Below, piece after piece: positions 27,661 to 38,949 of a stretch of 60,262 nucleotides of DNA. Within the stretch, counting starts at the first letter, position 1. Each line of letters begins with the position of its first letter. The stretch comes from Ornithinibacillus halotolerans (GTDB taxonomy: Bacteria > Bacillota > Bacilli > Bacillales > Amphibacillaceae). The position numbers and the translations under genes were made by a program. Location: assembly GCF_014637405.1 (NCBI RefSeq), contig NZ_BMEY01000004.1, forward strand, positions 160,439 through 220,700. The letters are read 5' to 3'. The notes below the pieces were generated by a model that was not told the origin of the DNA, did not search any database, and saw only the letters and a list, made by a program, of their open reading frames with translations.

Positions 27661-27855
27661 TTACCATTCTAGCTTTCTCTCTTCCTCCGTAAAAAGATCA
27701 TTAAGTGAACTTAAACTACCATCAGATTCTACTTGGTGAATGGTTAATTCATTTCCTGAGATAGACATTTCTATAAAACAATTCCAACAATAAAATTGCT
27801 GAGTACCTATTTTCCCTATATCTTTACTACTACAGTTCGGGCAGCGCATTAACAT
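27661..27855 (-). CDS. Small zinc-ribbon protein
   Basis: A 64-aa protein with two Cys pairs, CPNC (about 5-8) and CWNC (about 23-26), that would form one zinc ribbon, then a strand-rich stretch (IEMSISGNELTIHQV) and an acidic tail (FTEEERKLEW). The ATG at 27855 follows GGAGAG by nine bases; an upstream start at 27912 is unsupported. It lies between perM and recD2 on the same strand. I do not recognise a family; a nucleic-acid role is only a guess from the fold. Confidence 0.7.
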   Translation of the reverse strand: MLMRCPNCSSKDIGKIGTQQFYCWNCFIEMSISGNELTIHQVESDGSLSSLNDLFTEEERKLEW

Positions 27856-27927
27856 AATTTCAATCTCTCCTGAATTTAATTTAAGTATTATGTTATGCTT
27901 GCCCGAGTTCAAGTAAAATATACCTTC

Positions 27928-30249
27928 TCACATGAAATCATAAGGGGAAATTTCATATTCTTCTTGTGTATTTTCATTGGTAGGGTTGAAGTCATTTAGC
28001 CGTTCTTCCAACAATCCCTTCAATGTAGTATTCCGTTTATTTGTATCCAATGTTTCTATTCCTCTCAGAAATGCTTGTTTCTCTCCACATATTATAAGAG
28101 ATTTTTTCCCTCTAGTAATCGCTGTGTATAAGAGATTCTTTCTTAGCATTCGATGATAAGATGAGACTACGGGTAGAATGACAATAGGAAATTCACTTCC
28201 TTGAGATTTATGAATGGATATACAATATGCATGCATCAGATTTGTATAATCTTTTCTTTCATAGACAACTTCCTTCTCATCAAATGAAACGACTAATTGC
28301 TCTACATTTTCTGTATTTTCATTTTCTCTAAATATCGCAACTACTTCCCCAATATCACCATTAAATACTTGGTCTTCTGGTTGATTAACAAGTTGAATGA
28401 CCTTGTCACCAATTCGATATACAACGTCATTTGCTTGTACTTCTCTTTTTCCTTTTGTTTGTGGATTAATTAATTCTTGTAACGATTTATTAATGTTTGT
28501 TATTCCTGCTTGAGACCGATACATTGGTGCTAATACTTGAATATCTTTTGGATCTAAACCCTTATTCACTGCTTTTTGAAAAATTTGTGTAATAACCTCT
28601 ACTACTTGATGCTCCTTACAGTTGATAAAGCTAAAGTCTTTATCATTTACTAGAAGATCAGTAGAACACGAGTTATTTTTAATGCTATGTGCAAGTTGAA
28701 TAATTTTAGAGCCTTCTTTTTGTCGGTACACTTCATGCAAGCTAACCTTTGGTATTGTATGATTTTCTAGTAAATCTGACAATACTTGACCAGGTCCTAC
28801 AGAAGGCAACTGGTCTTCATCGCCCACAATTAACACTTGCATATCAGTTGGAATAGCCTTAAACAAACTATTAGCAAGCCAAATATCAACCATTGAAAAT
28901 TCATCTATAATTAAAAATTTTCCTGTTAATGGCTCCTGTTCATCCTTATCAAAACCATCTGCTCCATTCCACCCAAGTAATCGATGAATGGTCATCGCAG
29001 GTATGCCTGTCGATTCAGTTAATCGTTTAGCGGCTCTACCAGTTGGTGCTGTAAGAACGAATGGAAAATCATTTTTTTGCTCATAATCTATTGGATTAAT
29101 AGAAACTTTATGGACTTCTGCATATGCTTTAATTATCCCTTTAATGACAGTTGTCTTTCCTGTACCTGGCCCTCCAGTTAATATCATTAACTTGGACTTT
29201 AAAGCTTGTTCAATAGCAGAAAATTGCTCTTTGCCATAACTTAAAACTTCTTCTTCCTCAATTTTTCCGATAATTTTCATGAGATCGGCTAGTGTCGTTT
29301 TTTCTTCAATTTGATCTGTTATTAAACGGTTTATACTTGATGCTAGTCCATCTTCTGCGTAATAAAGTGATGGTAAGTAGACATTCCCTTTGTATAAAAT
29401 GATTTTCTTTTCCGTATTTAATTCTTCTATAGTATTTTGGATTTGGATATCTGTAAGAGCCTCTCCAGAAGCTGTTAATAAATCGCCAATCTCTTGTATA
29501 CATTGTTCAAACGGCAAGAATACATGACCATCTTGGACACTTTTTTGTAGTATATAAATACATCCAGCCCCGATTCTATTAGGACTGGATAATGATATTC
29601 CATTTTTCCTAGCAATATCATCTGCTGTTCTAAAACCAAATCCTTCGATTTCAAAAACAAACTGATATGGATCTTCTTGTAACTTAGATATCGCCTCATC
29701 TTTATAAGCCGCATATATTTTCTGTGCCATTTTTAAACCAATATGATAATTTGATAAGTATACGACAACCTGTTCAAATCCTTGGTTCTCTTGAAGTGTC
29801 TTAACAATAGTAGTAGCATTTTCCTTTTTTAAACCAGAGATTGAATCTAAGACAGAGGGATCATTTAGAATCTTGGAAACAGCTAATTCTCCTAAATGAT
29901 CAACCACTCTCTTTGCAGTTTTTTTACCAATTCCATAGAAAAGATCACTAGATAAATAGGCAATTAAGCCCTCTTTTGTATCTGGAATAAATGTTTGGTA
30001 AGACGATACATTATATTGTTGTCCATACTTTGGATGTCTTTCGAGTTGACCAGTAAAATGATAGACTGTTCCTTCTTGTAACTGTGAAAAATAGCCTTTT
30101 ACGATCATTTCTTTTTCATCATAGTTAATATTTGTTTCTATTATTTTTACTTTTGCAATAGAAAAATGCTCCACATCATTGGTGAAAATAGTATAAAGAA
30201 GTTCGCCTCTTACAAATTCATTATTCTGTTCTAATTGGCTATTATCCAT
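27928..30249 (-). CDS. recD2: ATP-dependent DNA helicase RecD2
   Basis: RecD2 is a 5'-3' helicase for DNA repair and replication-fork upkeep that does not work with RecBC. The 773-aa protein has an N-terminal OB-like extension, helix-hairpin-helix motifs (FYGIGKKTAKRVVDHLGE), then SF1 helicase motifs: Walker A LTGGPGTGKTTVIKG, TAPTGRAAKRL, DEFSMVD, VGDEDQLPSVGPG and AYCISIHKSQGSEFP. The ATG at 30249 lies after GGTGAGG; a TTG at 30273 is upstream. It starts 30 bases after yrrB. Confidence 0.95.
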   Translation of the reverse strand: MDNSQLEQNNEFVRGELLYTIFTNDVEHFSIAKVKIIETNINYDEKEMIVKGYFSQLQEGTVYHFTGQLERHPKYGQQYNVSSYQTFIPDTKEGLIAYLSSDLFYGIGKKTAKRVVDHLGELAVSKILNDPSVLDSISGLKKENATTIVKTLQENQGFEQVVVYLSNYHIGLKMAQKIYAAYKDEAISKLQEDPYQFVFEIEGFGFRTADDIARKNGISLSSPNRIGAGCIYILQKSVQDGHVFLPFEQCIQEIGDLLTASGEALTDIQIQNTIEELNTEKKIILYKGNVYLPSLYYAEDGLASSINRLITDQIEEKTTLADLMKIIGKIEEEEVLSYGKEQFSAIEQALKSKLMILTGGPGTGKTTVIKGIIKAYAEVHKVSINPIDYEQKNDFPFVLTAPTGRAAKRLTESTGIPAMTIHRLLGWNGADGFDKDEQEPLTGKFLIIDEFSMVDIWLANSLFKAIPTDMQVLIVGDEDQLPSVGPGQVLSDLLENHTIPKVSLHEVYRQKEGSKIIQLAHSIKNNSCSTDLLVNDKDFSFINCKEHQVVEVITQIFQKAVNKGLDPKDIQVLAPMYRSQAGITNINKSLQELINPQTKGKREVQANDVVYRIGDKVIQLVNQPEDQVFNGDIGEVVAIFRENENTENVEQLVVSFDEKEVVYERKDYTNLMHAYCISIHKSQGSEFPIVILPVVSSYHRMLRKNLLYTAITRGKKSLIICGEKQAFLRGIETLDTNKRNTTLKGLLEERLNDFNPTNENTQEEYEISPYDFM

Positions 30250-30278
30250 CTTACACACCTCACCTTTGGTCAAACTCG

Positions 30279-30935
30279 TTAATTTAAAGCTTCTTCAGCT
30301 ACTCGTTTTCCGTTTGCAGCTAATATATGTTCGGGATTAATCGTTAGTGCTTTGTCAAAACTTTCGATAGCTTTTTTGACATCATCTTGAAATAGTGCAA
30401 TAACACCTAGATTATAGTAGGCATCACTATGTTCTTCATTTAATGTTAATACTTCTTCGAATACTTTTTTAGCATCTGGAATCAGTTCACTTTGTGCTAA
30501 AGCTAATCCGTACTGGAATACAACTTCTTCATCATTAGGAGTAAGCTCTTTGGCACGTAATAGATAAGGAAGGGCTAATTTAAACTCTTGGCGATTCTGA
30601 TGTGCCATTCCTAACATAAAAAATACATCCGCTTCTTCAAGACCGTTTTTAATCGCTTCTAAGTAATTTTCACGTGCTTTTACAAAGTCTTCTTTTTCAT
30701 AATAGACATTCCCTAACCCATAATAGGCAGTTGCAGTTGAGTCTTTCAGTTCGATTGCTTTTTCAAAAAAAGTCACTGCTCTTTCTAAATCACCTAAATG
30801 CATTAATAAGTTTCCAAAGTTCACGTAACCAACTGGATCTGTTGGATTTTCTTCAATATATTCATTGAATAGATTTGCTGCTTGCTCAAATTCATTTTCT
30901 CTCATTAGTTCTACTGCAGTTGCTATTTTATCCAT
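30279..30935 (-). CDS. yrrB: TPR repeat protein YrrB
   Basis: The 218-aa protein consists of about six tetratricopeptide repeats, such as VGYVNFGNLLMHLGDLERAV and TAYYGLGNVYYEKEDFVKAR. It has no signal peptide or membrane segment, so it is cytoplasmic and probably a protein-binding scaffold. It matches YrrB, which lies beside recD2 and mnmA in Bacillus. Partners unknown. Confidence 0.88.
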   Translation of the reverse strand: MDKIATAVELMRENEFEQAANLFNEYIEENPTDPVGYVNFGNLLMHLGDLERAVTFFEKAIELKDSTATAYYGLGNVYYEKEDFVKARENYLEAIKNGLEEADVFFMLGMAHQNRQEFKLALPYLLRAKELTPNDEEVVFQYGLALAQSELIPDAKKVFEEVLTLNEEHSDAYYNLGVIALFQDDVKKAIESFDKALTINPEHILAANGKRVAEEALN

Positions 30936-31015
30936 ATAAAAACTCCTTTTTTCTGGGTAGGTAGAGACTTCTTTTCTAAAAAATAGTAATACGATTATTG
31001 ATACACACCTACCCC

Positions 31016-31197
31016 GCTCCGGAAATATACTTCGCTTTCCGCGGGCGGCTGGTGAGCCAGGCTGCTACTTGAATAGGCTTCCTTGCTGCCTTGCACCGAG
31101 GAAGCCTGCTTCTTAGCGATACTTGCAGACGCAGGTGCATCAGCGGGGTCTCACCGATGCCTTGCTTCCCGCAGGAGTCTCCGTATATTTCTGGAGC
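31016..31197. repeat. Structured GC-rich intergenic repeat element (about 182 bp)
   Basis: The element has imperfect 15-bp terminal inverted repeats, GCTCCGGAAATATAC and GTATATTTCTGGAGC. Inside, GCGGG pairs CCCGC, GGTGAG pairs CTCACC, and AGGCTTCCT pairs AGGAAGCCT. It is clearly richer in G and C than its surroundings. It occupies most of the gap between yrrB and mnmA. From memory, elements with CTTTCCGCGGGC and GGGGTCTCACC are dispersed in many copies in Bacillaceae; a search would confirm. Confidence 0.75.
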
Positions 31198-31249
31198 TCT
31201 TTTAGCTATACATTTAAAAGACAAAAAGTCACTTTTGACACCACTACAT

Positions 31250-33516
<2,267 letters not shown>

Positions 33517-33546
33517 AAATTTAACTTCCTTTCTAAACTAAACACA

Positions 33547-33966
33547 CTAAATGTAAAACATATATCCATCTAATGGATCGTCTTTATCGTGATTAATTAA
33601 ATCTTCTAATGTAGTCGTATCTAATACTTGTTTTATAGCTTCGGTTACCCGTTTCCATAACGCTTGCTTTGCAGGCTCTTCTTCCTCAATGCCTTCTACT
33701 AAAGCAATTGGACCTTCTAATACGCGAATAATATCTCCAGCTGTTATCTCTTTTGGTTCTCTCGGTAAAATATACCCTCCATATGCCCCACGAACACTTT
33801 TAATAAGACCTGCGTTCCTAAGTGGAGATGCAAGCTGTTCTAAATAATGCTCCGATAAGTTATTTTCTCTAGCTATTGTTTTTAATGGAATTGGTCCTTC
33901 CCCATAATTACGAGCTAACTCGATCATAATCGTTAAACCATATCTTCCTTTTGTTGAAATCTTCAT
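33547..33966 (-). CDS. cymR: Rrf2-family cysteine metabolism repressor CymR
   Basis: The 139-aa Rrf2 regulator has a winged helix at MKISTKGRYGLTIMIELARN and HYLEQLASPLRNAGLIKSVR. It contains no cysteine, so it does not hold an iron-sulfur cluster and differs from IscR. In B. subtilis CymR with CysK represses sulfur-uptake and cysteine genes. Position before the cysteine desulfurase and divergent from rarA matches CymR. Confidence 0.9.
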   Translation of the reverse strand: MKISTKGRYGLTIMIELARNYGEGPIPLKTIARENNLSEHYLEQLASPLRNAGLIKSVRGAYGGYILPREPKEITAGDIIRVLEGPIALVEGIEEEEPAKQALWKRVTEAIKQVLDTTTLEDLINHDKDDPLDGYMFYI

Positions 33967-33989
33967 ACTATAACTCCTCTTATCCGTCC

Positions 33990-34142
33990 ATTAAACTAAC
34001 GTATCTATTTTTATATTAACTATACCATTATCAACGTTAACTTTAAAATACATGGTATTATAACATGAAGCTAGTCTCCTTGCATTTTTTTCGAATCGAG
34101 ATTAGGCTAAGATTATTAGACTATTATAAAAGGACGATGCAA
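33990..34142. promoter_or_regulatory. Divergent cymR/rarA promoter region
   Basis: Possible promoters are TTTAAA-17-TATAGT on minus for cymR and TTAACT-16-TATAAC on plus for rarA. They overlap in the AT-rich centre. Both are only moderate matches. Confidence 0.3.
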
Positions 34143-35426
34143 ATGAAAAGGAAACCACTAGCCTTTCGAATGAGACCAACACATATAAATGAAATAATTG
34201 GCCAAGAACATTTAGTCGGTGAAGGAAAAATATTACATCGAATGGTTCAAGCTGAGAGTCTTGCATCCATGATACTATACGGACCTCCTGGTACTGGAAA
34301 AACTTCCCTAGCGACAGCACTTGCCAAAAGTCTGCAATTACAAGTACGACTATTAAACGCTGTTGTTGATAAGAAAAAAGATATGGAAATAGTAGTGGAA
34401 GAAGCGAAAATGACAGGAAATCTAGTGCTTATTTTAGATGAAGTTCATAGACTTGATAAAGCCAAACAAGACTTCCTTTTACCTCATTTAGAAAGTAATT
34501 TAATTACGTTAATCGGATGTACAACTAGTAACCCTTACCACGCGATTAATCCTGCGATAAGAAGCCGCTGTCACATCTTTGAATTACATTCCCTTACTCC
34601 AAATGATGTGAAGAAAGCCATTACTAGAGCTATTACAGACGAAGTTAACGGATTTGGTGACAGACAAATCTATTTAACAGATGAAGCTTTAGAACATTTC
34701 TCTAGTAGCTCTGGTGGAGATATGCGTTCAGCTTTAAATGGTCTGGAGTTAGCCGTCGCTTCAACACCGGTAAATGAAAACAACGAAATTGTTATTAATC
34801 TGGAAATAGCAGAAGAATGTATGCAACGAAAGAGCTTTTCCCATGATAAAAATGGAGATGCTCATTATGATGTTCTCTCTGCCTTTCAAAAATCAATTCG
34901 TGGTAGTGATGTCGATGCTGCACTACACTATTTAGGTAGATTAATTGAAGCTGGCGACTTAGACTCTATAGCAAGAAGAATGATCGTCATTGCCTATGAA
35001 GATATTGGTCTTGCCAATCCACAAGCTGGACCTAGGGCAATTGCTGCGGTTGAGGCTGCAGAAAGATTAGGATTTCCAGAAGCGAGAATTCCTTTGTCTG
35101 TCGCAATTATTGAATTATGTTTATCTCCTAAATCTAACACTGCCTATCAAGCTCTTGATGCAGCCCTTCATGATATACGTAATGGTAAAAGTGGAGAAAT
35201 ACCAAATCATTTAAAAGATGCTCATTACCAAGGTGCAAAAAGCTTAGGAAGAGGAGTAGATTACAAATATCCTCATGACTATCCGGGAGCATGGGTGTAT
35301 CAAGAATATTTACCAGAAACAATTAAAAATAAACAGTATTATCATCCGAAAGAAACCGGTAAATTCGAACAAGCTATGAAACAAGTGTATGAAAAAATAT
35401 TACGAGAGAAAAAGAATAATAAATAA
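34143..35426 (+). CDS. rarA: Replication-associated recombination AAA+ ATPase RarA
   Basis: RarA (MgsA/YrvN) is a clamp-loader-like ATPase acting at stalled forks. The 427-aa protein has RPTHINEIIGQEHLVGEG, Walker A YGPPGTGKTSLA, Walker B LILDEVHRLDK, and a C-terminal tetramerisation domain (IAYEDIGLANPQAGPRAIAA). The ATG at 34143 lies about nine bases after AAAGG; an upstream ATG at 34065 lacks a site. It is divergent from cymR as in B. subtilis. Confidence 0.94.
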   Translation: MKRKPLAFRMRPTHINEIIGQEHLVGEGKILHRMVQAESLASMILYGPPGTGKTSLATALAKSLQLQVRLLNAVVDKKKDMEIVVEEAKMTGNLVLILDEVHRLDKAKQDFLLPHLESNLITLIGCTTSNPYHAINPAIRSRCHIFELHSLTPNDVKKAITRAITDEVNGFGDRQIYLTDEALEHFSSSSGGDMRSALNGLELAVASTPVNENNEIVINLEIAEECMQRKSFSHDKNGDAHYDVLSAFQKSIRGSDVDAALHYLGRLIEAGDLDSIARRMIVIAYEDIGLANPQAGPRAIAAVEAAERLGFPEARIPLSVAIIELCLSPKSNTAYQALDAALHDIRNGKSGEIPNHLKDAHYQGAKSLGRGVDYKYPHDYPGAWVYQEYLPETIKNKQYYHPKETGKFEQAMKQVYEKILREKKNNK

Positions 35427-35625
35427 AGAGTGAGATGAACAAAATTTTGTCTAACTATACGTATAAAAAATGTTTCTCCAGTCAAAACTATTGAAAACGA
35501 AATAATGACCTAATAAGTCACCTCAAAACTTTTTATCTAATGAACTGACTTTTTTTGAACACAAATTACTAGTTTAAAAAGTATTGTTTGAATAGTTGTT
35601 ATTTGAAAAAGGAGATGAAACATAC

Positions 35626-36300
35626 ATGACAAAAGTTAGACAAGATGCTTGGTCCCATGAAGATGACTTATTACTAGCGGAAACTGTACTAAGACATATT
35701 CGCGAAGGAAGCACACAATTAAACGCATTTGAGGAAGTTGGCGATAAATTAAATCGAACTTCAGCTGCATGTGGATTTAGATGGAATGCAGAAATTAGGA
35801 AAAAATATATTAATGCGATTGATTTAGCAAAAAGACAAAGAAAAGAGAAAAAACGAGCGTTAGAAAAGGCGAAGAAAACTACTCGCCCATCAGTAGTTAC
35901 ATTTCAACCTAATTATGAAACAACAATTTCTAATTCTAACGACGAATCAACAAATGTTGAGATTCCTCAACAAGCTACAACCATTACATTAGAAACTGTT
36001 ATTCAATACTTAAGTCAGCTAAAGAAAGACTACTATGCTTCTAATCAATCAAAAGTAACATTAGATCACGTACAAAAAGAAAACCAGATGTTAAAAGAAC
36101 AGATTAATAAACTAGAAAAACAGCTTTCTGAAACAGAGAAAGAATTAGTTACCATTCAAGAAGATTATAAAGTTTTCGTTCAAATTATGGACCGTGCAAG
36201 AAAGATGACCGTGTTGGAAGATCAAGGATCATTTAAAGCACCAGCGTTCCGCATGGACAAAAATGGTAATCTCGAGCAAATTGCTCAAGGTTCAAATTAG
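35626..36300 (+). CDS. rsfA: RsfA family sporulation transcription factor
   Basis: The 224-aa protein has an N-terminal Myb-like DNA-binding domain (RQDAWSHEDDLLLAETVLRH, then LNRTSAACGFRWNAEIRK), a basic stretch and a C-terminal coiled coil (about 145-190). RsfA is made in the B. subtilis prespore under sigma-F and modulates the sigma-F regulon; the same family includes YlbO. I call the family with confidence, not which paralog. The ATG at 35626 lies after AAAAAGGAG. The 35427-35595 gap before it holds no clear terminator. Confidence 0.82.
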   Translation: MTKVRQDAWSHEDDLLLAETVLRHIREGSTQLNAFEEVGDKLNRTSAACGFRWNAEIRKKYINAIDLAKRQRKEKKRALEKAKKTTRPSVVTFQPNYETTISNSNDESTNVEIPQQATTITLETVIQYLSQLKKDYYASNQSKVTLDHVQKENQMLKEQINKLEKQLSETEKELVTIQEDYKVFVQIMDRARKMTVLEDQGSFKAPAFRMDKNGNLEQIAQGSN

Positions 36301-36333
36301 AATTAGAGATTATTGAAGTTTAGTTAATAGATT

Positions 36334-36365
36334 AAGACTGCCTGTAAATAAGGCAGTCTTATTTT
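36334..36365 (+). terminator. Terminator after rsfA
   Basis: AAGACTGCCT (36334-36343) pairs with AGGCAGTCTT (36351-36360), then ATTTTG. Confidence 0.85.
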
Positions 36366-36449
36366 GATTTAGTCAGGAGGGATTTGGTGTTTATGAGAGT
36401 TTCTATTTTCCACCTTAACATTGGCTACTTTCCATGGAACTCAGAATTT

Positions 36450-36824
36450 GTTACTGTGATAAGGTTTCTCGGTTGGCTTTCTCACACTTCATATAGGTTT
36501 CTACCGTGACAGGCCTTCTCTTGGTTGATTTCCCATACTTCACACAAGTTTCTACCGTGACAAGCCTTCTCTCGGCTGATTTTCCAACACTTCAGTCAAG
36601 GTTCTACCGTGACAAGCCTTCTCTCGGTTGATTTCCCATACTTCACACAAGGTTCTACCGTGACAAGCCTTCTCTCGGCTGATTTTCCAACACTTCACAC
36701 AAGGTTCTACCGTGACAAGCTTCCTCTCGGCTGATTTTCCATACTTCACACAAGGTTCTACCGTGACAAGCCTTCTCTCGGCTGATTTCCCATACTTCAC
36801 ACAAGTTTCTACCGTCACTACCGC
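36450..36824. repeat. 51/52-bp tandem repeat array (7+ units)
   Basis: Units begin at 36450, 36501, 36552, 36604, 36655, 36707 and 36758, with a partial one at 36809, so the period alternates between 51 and 52 bp. The unit carries CTACCGTGACAAGCCTTCTC, TCGGCTGATTT and CATACTTCACACAAG. The outermost units are most diverged and the middle ones nearly identical. It lies between the rsfA terminator and the 6S RNA terminator. A repetitive open frame on minus is a by-product, because the period shifts the frame. Confidence 0.9.
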
Positions 36825-36829
36825 TGCAA

Positions 36830-36861
36830 ATAAAAAAAGGCTATATACAAAAATATAGCCT
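36830..36861 (-). terminator. Terminator downstream of 6S RNA
   Basis: AGGCTATAT (36838-36846) pairs with ATATAGCCT (36853-36861). On minus the stem is followed by a run of seven T residues. Confidence 0.85.
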
Positions 36862-36875
36862 CCCAATTATTCTAT

Positions 36876-37068
36876 GTATAATACCAATCCCAATCATGCC
36901 GTCTATAACAAGTTTTGATCCCCGCTTCAAGCAGGTGGGTGCCTAGTTTCGAATTTTATACGTCCTTGATGAAAGGCATGTATGCCATGCGAAAACTTTC
37001 GGCTCCCTTCGTTAATCTGTTCGGTCAAAACATAATTTTATAGACTAACATGTCAGGATTGGTACTTT
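36876..37068 (-). ncRNA. bsrA: 6S RNA (BsrA/SsrS type)
   Basis: 6S RNA mimics an open promoter and binds sigma-A RNA polymerase in stationary phase. On minus the ends form a closing stem (TACCAATCC with GGATTGGTA). Inside are stretches typical of Firmicute 6S RNA: GACCGAACAG, GGGAGCCGAAAG, ATGCCTTTCATCAAGGACG and CACCCACCTGCTTGAAGCGG. It lies directly downstream of aspS, the position of bsrA in B. subtilis. The exact 5' end and promoter were not resolved. The gap to aspS (37069-37185) is AT-rich with no gene. Confidence 0.88.
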
Positions 37069-37185
37069 ATGAAGTTATCTATGTTTGTAAAAATATCTTA
37101 ACATAGACACAAGCGTCCATTCAATAATTCTTATATGAAGTCTTCATGACAATTGTTACAATTTATAAACAGAATTAAAATTATG

Positions 37186-38949
37186 TCATATTTTCTTATT
37201 TAGTTGAATAGATAGGTCTGTTAACTGTGCATCACTTACTTCACTTGGTGCGTCTGTAAGTAAATCAGATGCTGAAGCAGTTTTCGGGAATAGGATTGTA
37301 TCACGTAAGTTACTTCTACCAGTTAATAACATTACAATACGGTCTAGGCCTAATGCAATCCCACCGTGTGGAGGTGCACCAAACTCTAATGCCTCTAATA
37401 GAAATCCAAATTGTTCTTCTGCTTCCTCTTGTGAAAAGCCTAAAACTTTGAACATTTGATCCTGAATTTCTCGTTTGTAAATACGGATAGATCCCCCACC
37501 TAATTCATAACCATTTAATACAAGGTCATATGCATTCGCACGTACCTCACTAGGATTTGTAGTTAGTTTTTCAAAATCTTCTTCAAATGGCATTGTAAAT
37601 GGATGGTGAGCAGCAAAATATCTACCTAACTCCTCGTCATATTCGAGTAAAGGCCAGTCCGTAACCCATAAGAAGTTAAATTTACTCTCATCAATTAATC
37701 CTAATTCTTTACCAAGCTTAAGTCGTAGCGCACCTAAACTGTCATAAACAACCGAAGTTTTATCAGCAACAAATAACAGTAAGTCTCCATCCTCAGCTCC
37801 CGCACTTGTTAAGAGTCCTTGTTTTTCTTCCTCTGTAATAAATTTTGCGATTGGTCCTTTTAATTCTGCTCCCTCTACTTTTAACCAAGCTAATCCTTTC
37901 GCACCGTAAACTTTAACAAAATCAGTAAGTTTATCAATATCTTTACGAGAGAAGTTTGCAGCTTCACCTTTAACATTTAATAATGCAACTTTTCCGCCAT
38001 TTTCGATAGCACTTTGGAATACTTTAAAGTCAGAGTTAGCAACAACTTCTGATATATGAATAAGTTCTAATTCAAAACGAGTGTCTGGTTTGTCAGAACC
38101 AAATCGTTCCATTGCTTCTTGATATGGCATTCTTGGTAAAGGAAGCTCGATTTCAACATCATTTACCTCTTTCATTACCTTTTGCATCATCTGCTCCGTC
38201 ATCTCCATGATGTCATCACTTGTCATGAACGAAGTCTCAATATCTATTTGGGTAAATTCTGGTTGTCTATCTGCACGTAAGTCTTCATCTCTAAAACAAC
38301 GAGCAATTTGGTAGTACCTTTCAAATCCACTCATCATAATTAACTGTTTAAACAGCTGAGGTGATTGTGGTAATGCGTAAAATTCACCTGGATGTACACG
38401 ACTTGGAACTAAATAGTCTCTTGCCCCTTCAGGAGTACTTTTTGTTAAGATTGGCGTTTCCATTTCAAGAAATTCGTTATCGTTTAAAAAGTTTCGTACT
38501 ACTTGTGTTATTTGATGTCGCTTCTTAAACGTTTCTTGAAGTGGAGCACGGCGTAAATCCATATAGCGATATTTTAATCGTAAATCCTCTGACACGTCTG
38601 TCTCATCCTGAATTAAGAAAGGAGGATTTTTAGCTTTATTTAGTACTTTTACTTGTGATGCAATTACTTCAAGTGTTCCAGTTTTCATTTGAGGATTAAT
38701 TGTATTTTCGTCTCGTAATACAACAGTTCCTACTACTTCAATAACATATTCACTACGAACATTCTCAGCAACTGCTAGAGCATTTTCATACTCAGGATTA
38801 AACACCACTTGAATAATTCCAGACTTATCTCGTAAATCGATAAAAATTAATCCACCTAAGTCACGGCGTTTTTGTACCCAACCTTTTAATAGAATTTCTT
38901 TTTCCACATCTGTTTCTTGAATTGTTCCCGCTAGTACTCTTTCGCTCAT
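37186..38949 (-). CDS. aspS: Aspartyl-tRNA synthetase
   Basis: AspS charges tRNA-Asp. The 587-aa protein has an N-terminal OB-fold anticodon domain (VLLKG-like [20 protein letters not shown]), class II motif 2 ([20 protein letters not shown]), the bacterial GAD insertion and motif 3 ([15 protein letters not shown]). Its ATG directly abuts the hisS stop codon, so the two are translated from one T-box-controlled transcript. Confidence 0.97.
   Translation of the reverse strand: MSERVLAGTIQETDVEKEILLKGWVQKRRDLGGLIFIDLRDKSGIIQVVFNPEYENALAVAENVRSEYVIEVVGTVVLRDENTINPQMKTGTLEVIASQVKVLNKAKNPPFLIQDETDVSEDLRLKYRYMDLRRAPLQETFKKRHQITQVVRNFLNDNEFLEMETPILTKSTPEGARDYLVPSRVHPGEFYALPQSPQLFKQLIMMSGFERYYQIARCFRDEDLRADRQPEFTQIDIETSFMTSDDIMEMTEQMMQKVMKEVNDVEIELPLPRMPYQEAMERFGSDKPDTRFELELIHISEVVANSDFKVFQSAIENGGKVALLNVKGEAANFSRKDIDKLTDFVKVYGAKGLAWLKVEGAELKGPIAKFITEEEKQGLLTSAGAEDGDLLLFVADKTSVVYDSLGALRLKLGKELGLIDESKFNFLWVTDWPLLEYDEELGRYFAAHHPFTMPFEEDFEKLTTNPSEVRANAYDLVLNGYELGGGSIRIYKREIQDQMFKVLGFSQEEAEEQFGFLLEALEFGAPPHGGIALGLDRIVMLLTGRSNLRDTILFPKTASASDLLTDAPSEVSDAQLTDLSIQLNKKI

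Noticed and set aside
35427-35595. Possible terminator after rarA (TGAC..GTCA)
   Set aside because: Only a four-base stem; not supportable.
36393-36509. 38-codon plus-strand ORF after rsfA with GGAGGG upstream
   Set aside because: It runs into the tandem array and ends in its first repeats; the sequence resembles no protein I know. Kept out for lack of coding evidence.
36552-36866. Open frame of 104 codons on minus with repeated peptide (VTVEPCVKYGKSAERK-like)
   Set aside because: It is read through the 51/52-bp tandem array; the 52-bp steps change the frame, it begins in the 6S terminator, and it has no proper ribosome binding site for its start.
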